NCBI RefSeq assembly: GCF_023715155.1
Contig: NZ_JAMBNQ010000004.1
Location: 1 to 64,000 of the forward strand
Origin: Neobacillus mesonae
Lineage (GTDB): Bacteria > Bacillota > Bacilli > Bacillales > Cytobacillaceae
Reading direction: 5' to 3'
Length of the DNA: 64,000 nt
Shown: one piece after another, positions 25,920 through 35,108 of the stretch
Layout: each line of letters starts with the position of its first letter
Numbering within the stretch: the first letter of the stretch is position 1
Made by a program: the position numbers and the translations under genes
Notes under the pieces: model-generated
Seen by the model: the letters and a program-made list of their open reading frames with translations, nothing else
What the model was told of the DNA's origin: nothing
Databases searched by the model: none

Positions 25920-27542
25920 TTAACCAGCAATTTCCTTCGATTTCTGCTCAGTTCCGGCACCTTTTCCTTTTTTTCTGACAATCCTATTAATAGAAAGTGT
26001 AATAAGGAAAGAACAAATTAAACTTCCGGCCATAGCAATGATAAAGCCGGTTGCATTATTTGATAACAGCGGAGCCATGAAGGATGGGACATAGGCCGTT
26101 CCACGGACATTGAATAGCCCAACCAGCAATCCGCCTATTCCAGATGAAAGGATGGCTCCTGCAAAGATAAACTTATTAGAGAACATAAACGGATAGGCAG
26201 CTTCTACGAATGTTCCAAAACCCATATTGATGGCAAATCCCGGTGCAGCAACTGCAGCTTCCCCTTTGTCTCGTGGTGAAACGATATTAGCAAGCGTGAT
26301 ACCTGCAGAAACCATCACAAGTCCCACCATATCGACTGCCCCTAAAAAGCTGTTTCCTGTTTTCTCCATTTCCAAAAGGACTATTGGGAGAATAGCTGCA
26401 TGATAGACGCCGCCAATGATGGCCGGCCAGATTAACAAGCCAGCAATTAAGCCGGCTAAGACACCATTTGTTGAAACAAGGAAATCGATTAATGTACGAA
26501 TTCCCCCGCCAAGCCATAAGGCAACAGGTGCGATAAGAAAAAAGACAGCTAACCCGGAGATCAGGCCTGCAATTCCACCGGCGGCAATATTAACGGTTGT
26601 TGCTGGAAAACGCCATTCCACACATTTTCTGAATATGTACTGAACCAATAAACCGGCAGCAATCCCGCCGATAATTCCTCCAATAATTCCACCCTTAACC
26701 GATAAAACCCCAGCCACAATTCCCGCAACAATTGAGACATCATCAAGATCTGCCACCTGCTTAGCTGCAACAACTGCTAGAATGACCGGCAACGCATTGA
26801 TCATCAAATCAAAAACATCATTAAGTCCGGAAAGTCCAGGTATTTTACTCAAAGCTAAGATAAGAGCCATGGCAATAAATCCGGGCAGGGAGGATAGCAT
26901 CATCCCTCGGAGGTTAATACGTTTAAATGGAGAAACTGACTCCTCCAATTGACTGGTTTTAATCGTCTTCCCAATGATAGGCCGATAGGATACACCAAAA
27001 TGTTTACTTAAAGATGTAAGAAAAGTAACTGCTCTGGTTCGATTAGTTGTTCCGGTAGTTCCGGAAGTTGAAATGACGTTCACTCCTTTTGAACTGATCG
27101 TCGCCATGGAAGTGCCGCCGGTACCTGTTGCAGGCAATTGTTTTTCTGCTGCCGCTTCGACTGCAGACTTATTTGTACCATTAGGATCAGCACTCATGAA
27201 AATAAGTGCATCAACTTCACCATTTGTAATCTTAGATGCTATTACTTTATCAAGCTGAGCAGCAGCCTCATTCACCTCGGTAATAGTTCCCTCTTTTATT
27301 ACTGTGGGCTTTCGTGCTGTCTCATCCCAGCTAAATAATTTTGCCATTGTACTGTCTTTAATCGAGTCCATGGAAGCTTCTGCCGCAATAAACTGCAGTG
27401 ATGAACAAACCATATTGGCTGCACCAATCTGTAAAAGCAGTTCCTCCAGTAATTTTTTAGGATCTTTTCCTCCTAAGAAAAATAAATTTCCTCCGCTGCT
27501 TCCAAGTATGGCAATCTTCTTTTTCTCTGAGAAATCCTCCAT
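25920..27542 (-). CDS. Fructose-family PTS EIIC-like permease with unusual N-terminal domain
   Basis: A 540-residue protein. The C-terminal 320 residues are an EIIC membrane domain of the fructose family, with about nine membrane segments and motifs such as GGIIGGIIGGIAAG, WPAIIGGVYHAAILP and APGFAINMGFGTFVEAAYP. The N-terminal 200 residues are not a normal EIIB: the CPTGIAHT phosphorylation loop is absent. Instead there are GSSGGNLFFLGG, VCSSLQFIAAEASMDS and Gly/Thr-rich GTGGTSMA and STSGTTGTTNRTRA, like a phosphate- or nucleotide-binding loop. No EIIA or sugar-phosphate kinase lies near. It may transport by a PTS-independent or unusual phosphorylation route. Confidence 0.75.
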   Translation of the reverse strand: MEDFSEKKKIAILGSSGGNLFFLGGKDPKKLLEELLLQIGAANMVCSSLQFIAAEASMDSIKDSTMAKLFSWDETARKPTVIKEGTITEVNEAAAQLDKVIASKITNGEVDALIFMSADPNGTNKSAVEAAAEKQLPATGTGGTSMATISSKGVNVISTSGTTGTTNRTRAVTFLTSLSKHFGVSYRPIIGKTIKTSQLEESVSPFKRINLRGMMLSSLPGFIAMALILALSKIPGLSGLNDVFDLMINALPVILAVVAAKQVADLDDVSIVAGIVAGVLSVKGGIIGGIIGGIAAGLLVQYIFRKCVEWRFPATTVNIAAGGIAGLISGLAVFFLIAPVALWLGGGIRTLIDFLVSTNGVLAGLIAGLLIWPAIIGGVYHAAILPIVLLEMEKTGNSFLGAVDMVGLVMVSAGITLANIVSPRDKGEAAVAAPGFAINMGFGTFVEAAYPFMFSNKFIFAGAILSSGIGGLLVGLFNVRGTAYVPSFMAPLLSNNATGFIIAMAGSLICSFLITLSINRIVRKKGKGAGTEQKSKEIAG

Positions 27543-27783
27543 CCGTATATCCCCCTTTATATTTCTTTTTATTTCAATAATAATGTAAAACTTTAATTTA
27601 TTAAACTATTATATTGGGAAAATTCCCAAAAATCGCGAAAAAGTAGTCCTTCGTCAAAAATCGGACCCCAGAAGTAGAGAGATTTCAGACTGCGGCTCAT
27701 GAATAAATGAAAAACACCCTATTATAATAGAAGTTGTCGAAAAAACGACTTTCATTGAAAGATTATCTATTGGGGGAACAAAA

Positions 27784-28281
27784 ATGAAAGAAATAGGACC
27801 TAAGAGGATGAAATGGTTAAAAATTATCCACGTTTTTCTCGTTGTATTATTTTTTGGAGGGATCTTGAGTTCATTGGCATTAAATCTTCATCTTGATTTA
27901 ACTAAATATGATGAGTCCTATCAGGGATACAAAAATATTGTTATCATTAGTGATAATATTGTCAGATGGGGAGCAATTGGCACTTTATTGATAGGATTGA
28001 CATATGGATTTTTTACAAATTGGGGATTTTTTAAACATAGATGGGTTGGTGTAAAATTTATTCTTTATATCATTCAAACCATTGTTGGAATTTTTGTCAT
28101 CGACAGGTTGATGGTGGCTAATATGGAATTACTGGAAACTCAAAAAGAACTAGCATTAAATAATCCGGTCTTTATCCAAAATCATGAAATAAGACAATTT
28201 GCAGTATATTTTCAAGTTGCCGTAACCATTTTTATCTTTATTATTTCCTATTTAAAACCGTGGAAAAAGAAAAAACAGTAA
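27784..28281 (+). CDS. DUF2269-like four-helix membrane protein
   Basis: A 165-residue integral membrane protein with four hydrophobic segments (about 10-30, 58-78, 90-110 and 138-156). The first helix carries LKIIHVFLVVLFFGGIL, the His-x(n)-Gly-Gly pattern seen in DUF2269 proteins. Function unknown; the conserved His might bind heme or metal. ATG 27784 follows TTGGGGGAAC. It is one of three similar proteins in this window (see 36680-37180 and 49801-50385). Confidence 0.7.
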   Translation: MKEIGPKRMKWLKIIHVFLVVLFFGGILSSLALNLHLDLTKYDESYQGYKNIVIISDNIVRWGAIGTLLIGLTYGFFTNWGFFKHRWVGVKFILYIIQTIVGIFVIDRLMVANMELLETQKELALNNPVFIQNHEIRQFAVYFQVAVTIFIFIISYLKPWKKKKQ

Positions 28282-28294
28282 ACGAAATAGCTAG

Positions 28295-28332
28295 AAAAGC
28301 GTGGCTGAATGAAATCAACCACGCTTTTTAAA
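28295..28332. terminator. Terminator between converging genes
   Basis: AAAAGCGTGGCTGA (28295-28308) pairs with TCAACCACGCTTTT (28315-28328), one mismatch; A-run on the left, T-run on the right, so active for both directions. Confidence 0.9.
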
Positions 28333-29505
28333 TGAATTTTAATAGTTTAAAGATAGCAAACTGGGCCAAAGATAAAAAGACTAAACAGAAGAAGTTATAG
28401 ACGGTGAAATGTTTTAAATAAGTTCTACCTTCCTTTGGATTTGATTGAATAAATAGTTTGTAAGAAATGACACTTGCCATAGAAGCAATGATGGTTCCGA
28501 GACCTCCGATATTAACTCCAAGCAATAATGCTTTCCACTCCGTGGTAAAGTGCGAAAGGAGGATGGATGCAGGGACATTACTAATCACCTGGCTGACGAA
28601 AATCGAACCAAAATAAACTGAGACAGCGTCATTTAAGCTTTTACTCGCAAACGTTTGGACCAGGTCCGAACTTGAAAGATTCCCAATAAAAACAAAAAAA
28701 CAAATAAAAGTTAACAGCAGCAGATAATCTACTTTTTTCAATAATGAAATATTAAAAATCAATACAGCTGCCATGGTGACCATAAAGGCCATGTGCCAGC
28801 TTATCATTCCAATAATAGACAAAATAATAATGGCTAAATCCAATCCCCAAACAGCGATTTGTTTTCGATCATGAATTTGTATAAGAGTTAAAGTTACATT
28901 TAGATCTACTTTATGGAGTCTATAAATGAAAAAAGATAATAAGATAATTCCAAGCCCAGCCAATAAGAGGATGGATGAAAAAAAGGAACCGGTTTTAGTC
29001 CGTAATAAGAATAAATAAACAAATTTTGCGGATTCCCCATGGGTGTTAAACTGCTTCCCAAATTGGCAGCAATGGTCTGAAGAATGATTGTTTTCGTCAT
29101 ATTCATTTTAGTCTTCTTACTGATGACAATAGCCAGCGGGACAAAAGTAAGCAATGCCACATCATTCGTAACGAACATCGAGCTGAAAAAGCAGAAAGAA
29201 ATGAGGATAGCAGAAACGAATTTACTAGTTTTACATCTGTTTAAAATGACAATCGCAAATTTGTCCAACACCTTCAGTTCCTCAAAGGCTTTAATCGCAA
29301 TCAACAGATTGAACAAACTAATAATGACTTTAAAATTAACATACTCGAGCTTTGGCTGCTGATAAAAACAGCTGACAATGGCCAATGTTAACGAAATGGT
29401 GAAAACAATATCCTTTTTTAAAAAGCCAAAATAGGTTCTTCTTTTATTTTGCATCATAATAGAATCCTGCATAATGACCACCACTATTCCATAATTAAAA
29501 AACAT
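28328..29505 (-). pseudogene. SLC13/ArsB-NhaD-type permease, broken by a frameshift
   Basis: Two overlapping minus-strand frames make up one ion-transporter-superfamily permease. The first (29505 down to 28906) has TNDVALLTFVPLAIVI and NLGSSLTPMGNPQNLF, typical of this family. The second (28963 down to 28328) continues with ISNVPASILLSHF and GVNIGGLGTIIASMAS. At the junction lies a run of seven A on the plus strand (28978-28984). One more base would join the frames as VPFFSSILLLAG. This is thus either a true single-base loss in a homopolymer or a sequencing error. The whole protein would be about 390 residues and ten or more membrane helices. Confidence 0.8.
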
Positions 29506-29628
29506 AGTTTACATTAGAATCAAAACCATTGGTTGTCAATCAATAAATTAAAAAGTAGATTTTTTATGATACATGTTTGATGGCGTGGTAAAATGATTGA
29601 TATGATTACGTTATAGGAGTGCAAGGAA

Positions 29629-30075
29629 ATGAATTATCGTAAAGCAACGATGAATGATATTGAACTTTTAATTGATTTGAGGAAAAAACAATTGGTTGAT
29701 GAAGGGATAGATCAAAATAGTGACATTGACGCGGAACTTTATTATTTTTTTCAAAAAAAATTAAACGAGGGTTCATTCATTCAATGGCTCGTAGAAGAAA
29801 ATCAAGAAATTATTGCTTGCGGTGCTGTTATTTTTTATGATTTTCCGCCTTCTTACACAAATAAAAGCGGGAAAAAGGCTTATATAACAAATATGTTTAC
29901 GAAAGAAAACTTCCGCGGACAAGGAATTGCCACGAAGCTGCTGTCAAAACTAGTAGATGAAACAAAGGAAGCCGGCATAACAAAAATTTGGCTGGGTGCA
30001 TCCAAATTAGGCAGGCCGGTATATAAGAAGTTTGGTTTTACAGAAATAGATGAATGGTTAGAGCTGAATTTTTAA
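29629..30075 (+). CDS. GNAT family N-acetyltransferase
   Basis: A 148-residue acetyl-CoA-dependent acetyltransferase. The acetyl-CoA loop is seen in the segment TKENFRGQGIATKLLSKL (Arg-x-x-Gly-x-Ala form), and the C-terminal YKKFGFTEIDEW is typical of motif B. The N-terminus MNYRKATMNDIELLIDLRK fits the usual first strand and helix. The ATG at 29629 lies close behind AAGGA, with AGGAG farther upstream. Substrate unknown. The next gene starts 20 bases downstream. Confidence 0.88.
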   Translation: MNYRKATMNDIELLIDLRKKQLVDEGIDQNSDIDAELYYFFQKKLNEGSFIQWLVEENQEIIACGAVIFYDFPPSYTNKSGKKAYITNMFTKENFRGQGIATKLLSKLVDETKEAGITKIWLGASKLGRPVYKKFGFTEIDEWLELNF

Positions 30076-30095
30076 TAAAGCATGGAGACGGTTTT

Positions 30096-30587
30096 ATGGC
30101 TGAAGTAAGATCAGTAAAAATTGATGGTGAAAAATTATACATATTTAATGGTGTAATCTATATCTATGAATCTACAGAAGGTTTTTCCCTGCAGTTGGAT
30201 ATCATTGTAAGTGAAGTGGTTGTGAAAAGGTATAAAGATTTGGATAATCTAATTGTTGAAATAGAATTAGATGATGGCAGAGTCATTGATGCGATTATGC
30301 ATGTAAACAGTCTGCAAGGTGGATTGCCGCAGTTAAATTTATACGTTGAACTGGAGGACAGCCATGAATACGGTGATTTGGATGTAGTTAATGAAAATGA
30401 AGCATGGTCCTCGAACCTTGAAGAAGGCATTACATTAGAAGAAATCAGGAAAGTGGAAATGCCAGAAGAAGTGGTGAAGTTAAAACTAAAGCTCCCGATT
30501 GATCAGGCTGAATGGCTGGTGAAACAAAAAAAACCGGTGTTAAATGAACTTTTTAAGGAATTTATTAATGAGTATTGGAAAAAATAA
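30096..30587 (+). CDS. Conserved protein of unknown function
   Basis: A 163-residue soluble, acidic protein with no domain I recognise. The first 100 residues are rich in beta-strand-like segments (GEKLYIFNGVIYIYES, IVEIELDDGRVIDAIM); the C-terminus is helical and amphipathic (LPIDQAEWLVKQKKPVLNEL). ATG 30096 with GGAG upstream is preferred over an in-frame start at 30054, which would overlap the acetyltransferase gene. It lies between that gene and an RQC-minor type DNA-binding protein and may be cotranscribed with both. Confidence 0.55.
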   Translation: MAEVRSVKIDGEKLYIFNGVIYIYESTEGFSLQLDIIVSEVVVKRYKDLDNLIVEIELDDGRVIDAIMHVNSLQGGLPQLNLYVELEDSHEYGDLDVVNENEAWSSNLEEGITLEEIRKVEMPEEVVKLKLKLPIDQAEWLVKQKKPVLNELFKEFINEYWKK

Positions 30588-30639
30588 AAAATTCCCGGCT
30601 ATACTGATTATGAATGGCGTGTAATAGAGGGTGACTAAC

Positions 30640-31443
30640 ATGGGTAAAAAAATAAATAGAGTGAAATATGAACTTGATCCGATGGGGATTAAATCATTAT
30701 CAGATGACGAAATTAAAATCATCCTACGGGGTGCGGATGAATTAATTATGACCAGCGGCCGTTCAATGCTAACAAAAATTCTTGCTGGATCAAAGGATAA
30801 GAAGCTGCTGGAGCTGGAATTGGATCATAGTCCTGTTTATGGTGCTTTTAAAGGGACTACACAGAAGGAGATTCTTGCCAAGATTGATTGGATGATTTTG
30901 AATCACTTTTTATCGATTGAATATGACTATCAAGTCCCGCTGCTGGTTTTTACAGAAAAAGGCTGGAACATTGAACGTGAAACATATGCCGAAGAACTTT
31001 TTGAGCAGCTTTTGACTGCAGCCATAAATGAGGAATATGAAATGGTTGAAACATTAAAAGACCGAAACCGTGACCTGATTTTACTTTTATTAGATAAAAT
31101 AGCGGCTTCGGGAAATAAAAATTTCATCCTCATTCTTAAAGGCTGGAAAGAAATTGAATATAAAAAGCTTAGGAATAGAATAGATGAAGTGATAGAGATA
31201 TTGGAACAAGTGGAACAGGGACCTGATAAACAAGAAGAGGAGACCGTTTCTTTTTCTGCCTATAAAAAGTGGCTGTCCATTCCAGAGGAAACCCGGAAAC
31301 AATTAGAACGAAACGTATGGTGTGGTAATTGTCTAGATGTCGTCCAAATCGAAAAGTATACTATCCAAGAAACCAAATATGGAATAGTCCTTCATGGAAC
31401 ATGCAAAACATGTGGTCAAGAAGTCGCAAGGGTGATTGATTAA
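30640..31443 (+). CDS. RQC-minor type winged-helix DNA-binding protein
   Basis: A 267-residue protein whose N-terminal half (about 5-115) looks like the RQC winged-helix module of RecQ helicases, but without any helicase part: LSDDEIKIILRGADELIM, DHSPVYGAFKGTTQKEILAKIDWMI and LLVFTEKGW. I relate it to the stand-alone 'RQC-minor' family. The middle is helical, and the end has a zinc-ribbon-like pair CGNC and CKTCG. A nucleic-acid repair or sensing role is inferred. ATG 30640 is chosen because AGAGGGTG fits it rather than GTG 30631. Confidence 0.75.
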   Translation: MGKKINRVKYELDPMGIKSLSDDEIKIILRGADELIMTSGRSMLTKILAGSKDKKLLELELDHSPVYGAFKGTTQKEILAKIDWMILNHFLSIEYDYQVPLLVFTEKGWNIERETYAEELFEQLLTAAINEEYEMVETLKDRNRDLILLLLDKIAASGNKNFILILKGWKEIEYKKLRNRIDEVIEILEQVEQGPDKQEEETVSFSAYKKWLSIPEETRKQLERNVWCGNCLDVVQIEKYTIQETKYGIVLHGTCKTCGQEVARVID

Positions 31444-31500
31444 TAAAATGTCGGTTATGAAATGCTTGGCTGTCAGGAAAACTCACTATTTGATGATGTT

Positions 31501-31552
31501 AACCACCTAAGTTGAACTTGGAAAATCCAACTTAGATGGTTTTTATTTTTTT
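31501..31552 (+). terminator. Terminator after the RQC-minor gene
   Basis: AACCACCTAAGTTG (31501-31514) pairs with CAACTTAGATGGTT (31528-31541), one mismatch, followed by T-rich sequence. Confidence 0.88.
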
Positions 31553-31557
31553 GTTAA

Positions 31558-31661
31558 GTAAAGTAGAAAGGGGCTACGTGACCGAATCTAAAAAAAGCTA
31601 AGCCGTTCGGTAAAGTAGAAAGGGGCTGCGTGACTGATACTGAAAAAACAATCTTTTTAGG
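31558..31661 (+). repeat. Two 52-bp tandem repeat units
   Basis: Units start at 31558 and 31610 (period 52 bp). Each begins GTAAAGTAGAAAGGGGCT and continues with (A/G)CGTGAC. The same family, in opposite orientation and with the same 52-bp period, occurs at 57162-57317, and a related single copy lies near 58577. The interval up to the PRPP synthetase gene otherwise shows no gene. Confidence 0.8.
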
Positions 31662-31826
31662 ATATAAAAAAACACCCATAACAGAACCTAATACACCATT
31701 TATCCTCAACCAATTTTATGCACAATAATCATGAATAAATTTTCATCAAAAGGTGTCCCGTTATCTTCATTTCATGTAAAATAAGAAAATAGGTAAAAGT
31801 ACAAAAATCACTAGCGTGGGGGAGAA

Positions 31827-32780
31827 ATGGTGTCTTACAATCTGAAAAAGAATTTTAAAATGTTTTCATTGAATTCAAATCGTGAACTGGCTGAAGAAAT
31901 GGCTGAGCTATTGGGCTGCGAGCTCGGGAAATGCTCTGTTACACAATTTAGCGATGGGGAAATTCAAATAAATATCGAAGAAAGTGTTCGTGGCAGTGAA
32001 GTTTTCGTCGTGCAATCCACTTCTGCCCCAACCAATGAACATATTATGGAGCTATTAATAATGGTCGATGCTTTGAAACGGGCATCTGCTAAGGAAATTA
32101 CGGTTGTCGTTCCTTATTACAGCTATGCCCGCCAGGATCGGAAAGCAAGATCCAGGGAACCTATTACAGCAAAGTTGATTGCAAACCTCATGGAGAAATC
32201 AGGTGTAACAAGAATTCTGACCGTCGATTTCCATGCACCGCAGGCTCAAGGTTTTTTTGATATACCGGTCGATCATTTATCAGGTATTCCGATTCTTGCT
32301 GAATATTTCGAGAAAAAGGATTTGGAGGATATTGTCATTGTGGCTCCCCATAATGGCGGTGTGGTTAGGGCCCGCAAATTAGCCAGCCTTTTACATGCAC
32401 CAATCGCTTTGATCGACAGGCGTCGTCCTGAACATGATGAGTCTGCTATTATGCATATCATTGGAAATATTCAAGGGAAAAATGCCATTATTGTCGATGA
32501 TTTAGCCGATACAGCAGGAACGATCACGTCAGGTGCAAGCGCTTTAATCGAAGAAGGGGCAAAAGCAGTTTATGCATGCTGCACACATCCAGTATTTTCA
32601 GGACCTGCAATTGAGCGAATTAACTCATCAGCCATTAAGGAATTTGTGGTGACCAACACCATTAAGCACGAAGCGGAAAAAATACCTTCTAAAATTACGG
32701 TATTGTCTGTTGCTCCGTTATTTTCTGAGGCAATCAACCGTATACATAATGAAAAAGCGGTAAGTCCTTTATTTGAATAA
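31827..32780 (+). CDS. Ribose-phosphate pyrophosphokinase paralogue
   Basis: A 317-residue PRPP synthetase-like protein, full length ([20 protein letters not shown] to the end aligns with B. subtilis Prs). Shared motifs: [36 protein letters not shown] and the PRPP loop [12 protein letters not shown]. It differs at notable sites: the catalytic-loop Lys of DKRRP is Arg (DRRRP), the SPDHGG segment reads APHNGG, and DDIIDTAGT reads DDLADTAGT. It may be a weak or specialised enzyme beside the housekeeping Prs, which normally lies next to glmU. The start is ATG 31827 or the adjacent GTG 31830, after GGGGGAG. Confidence 0.85.
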   Translation: MVSYNLKKNFKMFSLNSNRELAEEMAELLGCELGKCSVTQFSDGEIQINIEESVRGSEVFVVQSTSAPTNEHIMELLIMVDALKRASAKEITVVVPYYSYARQDRKARSREPITAKLIANLMEKSGVTRILTVDFHAPQAQGFFDIPVDHLSGIPILAEYFEKKDLEDIVIVAPHNGGVVRARKLASLLHAPIALIDRRRPEHDESAIMHIIGNIQGKNAIIVDDLADTAGTITSGASALIEEGAKAVYACCTHPVFSGPAIERINSSAIKEFVVTNTIKHEAEKIPSKITVLSVAPLFSEAINRIHNEKAVSPLFE

Positions 32781-32863
32781 TCAATCGGGTTAGTTCCAGG
32801 TTTTCTGCATCATTTCTGGAGCTGGCCCTATTTTTTAAATCGACAATAGGGGGAGGAAAAGCA

Positions 32864-33580
32864 TTGTCTGTACAAGTTGGGGAAATTAGCGGGATTACCC
32901 GTTATCCGGTGAAATCTTTTGCCGGTGAAAAATTGGAATTGACTAAAATTGAACCATATGGGCTGTATGGTGACCGTTTTTGTGCATTCTATGATGAAGA
33001 AAAGACTGGATGGGATCGTTTTATCACAGCCAGAAAGCTTCCAATCATGCTTTCTTACCAAGCAAAACTAATGAATGATGGAGTAAAAGTTGTTTCACCA
33101 GATGGGCGAAATTTCAGCTGGGATGATGCCTTATTAGAGGAAATTCAAAAATATACTCCTAAAAAAATTTCCATGACAAGTTTGCAGGCACCTCACCCGG
33201 TGACCCCTGAATTAATGTCAGTAGATACAGCTAGTATCCTGATTATTACAGATGCTACCCTGCGCAAACTTGAGCGGCTATGGGGCGGTAAATTGGACCC
33301 GCGTCGCTTCAGAGCAAATTTCATCGTATCATTGAATGAAGATGCTGTAGACGAAAACGGCTGGGTTGGAAAACGATTGCGAATTGGAGATGTCGAGCTG
33401 CAGGTGGATCAATTCTGTGAACGTTGTGTCATGATTACTCTCGACCCTGATACATTGGTATGCGATCTATCCATATTGAAAAAAGTATATGAAAAAATGA
33501 ATCTACACTTTGGCGTCTATGCGTCTGTTCAAAAAACAGGCCTGGCAGCAGTTGGCGATAAAGTATACTTAATTGACTGA
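32864..33580 (+). CDS. MOSC domain protein
   Basis: A 238-residue protein with an N-terminal MOSC_N beta-barrel (ITRYPVKSFAGEKLELTKIE, GLYGDRFCAFYD) and a C-terminal MOSC domain (DPRRFRANFIV, DQFCERCVMITLD). MOSC proteins bind molybdenum cofactor or carry sulfur; the Cys in RCVMITLDP lies where the family keeps its conserved Cys. The start is TTG 32864, directly behind GGGGGAGG. It is ended by a strong terminator. Its role (for example reduction of N-hydroxylated bases, as in YcbX/mARC relatives) is inferred from the family. Confidence 0.88.
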   Translation: MSVQVGEISGITRYPVKSFAGEKLELTKIEPYGLYGDRFCAFYDEEKTGWDRFITARKLPIMLSYQAKLMNDGVKVVSPDGRNFSWDDALLEEIQKYTPKKISMTSLQAPHPVTPELMSVDTASILIITDATLRKLERLWGGKLDPRRFRANFIVSLNEDAVDENGWVGKRLRIGDVELQVDQFCERCVMITLDPDTLVCDLSILKKVYEKMNLHFGVYASVQKTGLAAVGDKVYLID

Positions 33581-33597
33581 CTCATTGAAACTGTACC

Positions 33598-33632
33598 AAT
33601 TAGGAAGCATTTATTGCTTCCTAATTTTTTGA
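33598..33632 (+). terminator. Terminator after the MOSC gene
   Basis: A perfect 12-bp stem AATTAGGAAGCA (33598-33609) with TGCTTCCTAATT (33615-33626), followed by T residues. Confidence 0.95.
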
Positions 33633-33813
33633 CAATTTTGTGAAAACGAAAAAGATTTTTGTCGAAATATTCGATTTAATGGTATAATTATTCTATCTTC
33701 TTTTTCACCTCAATTTTCACCCTTTATTATCATTTACAATTTAACTTTCCCTTTTGGTATCTATGTTTCATCACATACTACATATATTTTAATATTTGAA
33801 AGGTGTTGTTTTT

Positions 33814-34554
33814 ATGGAAAAAGTTGAAACGAAAGAAAAAGTGATTGATTTCGTTCAATCAGATATTAACAGCAAGAAATTCCGGTTAGATTATCCTGTA
33901 TCTGAAGAGTTGCGCGGGATGATGGTTGATCAGGTTTTCAGCGATTTTATGGCATATGCTCTAGAACAATATTATGATGATGAAAATCTATTATTATTGA
34001 AGGAATTTATTGATGATCTTTGCTCAAGAACGGAAAAAAAGGAAGCCCTGCTGCATCATTTATTTTGGTGGAAATTATTTTATGAGGCTAGTCAGTATCC
34101 CTATAGAAGCTGTATGGAAGATTACCTGACCGATCATTTTTTCACAATGAAAAATCAGCCCTTTATTGCTGCTTGGCTTAGGGAATGTATGAAAATGGTG
34201 CCAAAATTTTATTTTATCGGTCATAAATATAATAATCGCACTTTTATTGCTGTTGATATTTTGACACATACTACGCTTGAGGTAATGGTTTTTGATCCAA
34301 AAGCAGTTCCGCCTAAAAGAGGAGAACTCGCGATGGGCATGCTTATGCCGTTGGGCGGGGGATTATACTTTCCGATTGTCGACTTCTACCACTTTGACTA
34401 TAAATCCAGAGAAGCAATCGCCAGTTGTTTTCATTATCACCATCATAAATATTCAAAGAACGCCGGTGAACACGAAACCTTTCTTCATGTCCTTTCTGTC
34501 ATGCTTCAAATTGAAAAAATGATCCTTAATAAAGAGGCGTCTCCTGCTACATAA
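33814..34554 (+). CDS. Conserved protein of unknown function
   Basis: A 246-residue soluble protein I cannot assign. The first part is helical and acidic (EELRGMMVDQVFSDFMAYAL). The later part is beta-rich, with NRTFIAVDILTHTTLEVMVF and GMLMPLGGGLYFPIVDFYHF, followed by a His-rich stretch CFHYHHHKYS that could bind metal. ATG 33814 follows AAAGGTG; an in-frame ATG at 33796 lacks a site. A long AT-rich leader (33633-33813) precedes it. Another unknown protein follows after about 90 bases. Confidence 0.5.
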   Translation: MEKVETKEKVIDFVQSDINSKKFRLDYPVSEELRGMMVDQVFSDFMAYALEQYYDDENLLLLKEFIDDLCSRTEKKEALLHHLFWWKLFYEASQYPYRSCMEDYLTDHFFTMKNQPFIAAWLRECMKMVPKFYFIGHKYNNRTFIAVDILTHTTLEVMVFDPKAVPPKRGELAMGMLMPLGGGLYFPIVDFYHFDYKSREAIASCFHYHHHKYSKNAGEHETFLHVLSVMLQIEKMILNKEASPAT

Positions 34555-34646
34555 ATCCTTCCTAGAATTATTTTCATGATACATTCCCAAGAAACATACA
34601 CTTTCCATAGGATGGCATGATCTTCGATAATAGAGGAGTGAGGAAA

Positions 34647-34994
34647 GTGAACATCGAGATGCAAAAGGCGAATATGCTGGCGGATCATATTAATAGTTTT
34701 ATAAAATTTGTCTATAAAAAACATGAAAATAAAAATAGTATACTTTTAAATCCAGATAAGGTATATCAAATTAAACTAATTATGGAAGATTTCAAGTTTC
34801 AAATAATTGCGGACGAACTTCATAGAATCAATCAATTTGATTGGGATGAAAAATACACCTTTTATTTGGTTAATCAATTTAGAGAAGGTATGAACATTAT
34901 TGAAGAATATGTCAAAAACCACCACAGTGATTTATTTCTTTTTACGGCTAGAATTTATACTTTAAATCAGCTTAGCAAACCATTTACAAGATAA
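34647..34994 (+). CDS. Small conserved protein of unknown function
   Basis: A 115-residue, mainly helical soluble protein without a recognised domain. GAGGAGTGAGGA lies just before GTG 34647, which is taken as start; ATG 34659 is an alternative. It contains a basic N-terminal part (FVYKKHENKN) and an aromatic middle section (NQFDWDEKYTFYLVNQF). It is followed closely by a methyltransferase gene. Confidence 0.5.
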   Translation: MNIEMQKANMLADHINSFIKFVYKKHENKNSILLNPDKVYQIKLIMEDFKFQIIADELHRINQFDWDEKYTFYLVNQFREGMNIIEEYVKNHHSDLFLFTARIYTLNQLSKPFTR

Positions 34995-35108
34995 ATTTTT
35001 CGGTCGCCATTTACTAATTAAGATAAGACTTCCCGCTGTCTTTTCTATGGTAAAATAGGACCTGGAAGTTAAAATACAAAATGAAACACGAATATGCTGG
35101 AGCTGAAG

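Noticed and set aside
31558-31661. A CRISPR or a transposon end
   Set aside because: Only two 52-bp units without spacers, no transposase, no target duplication.
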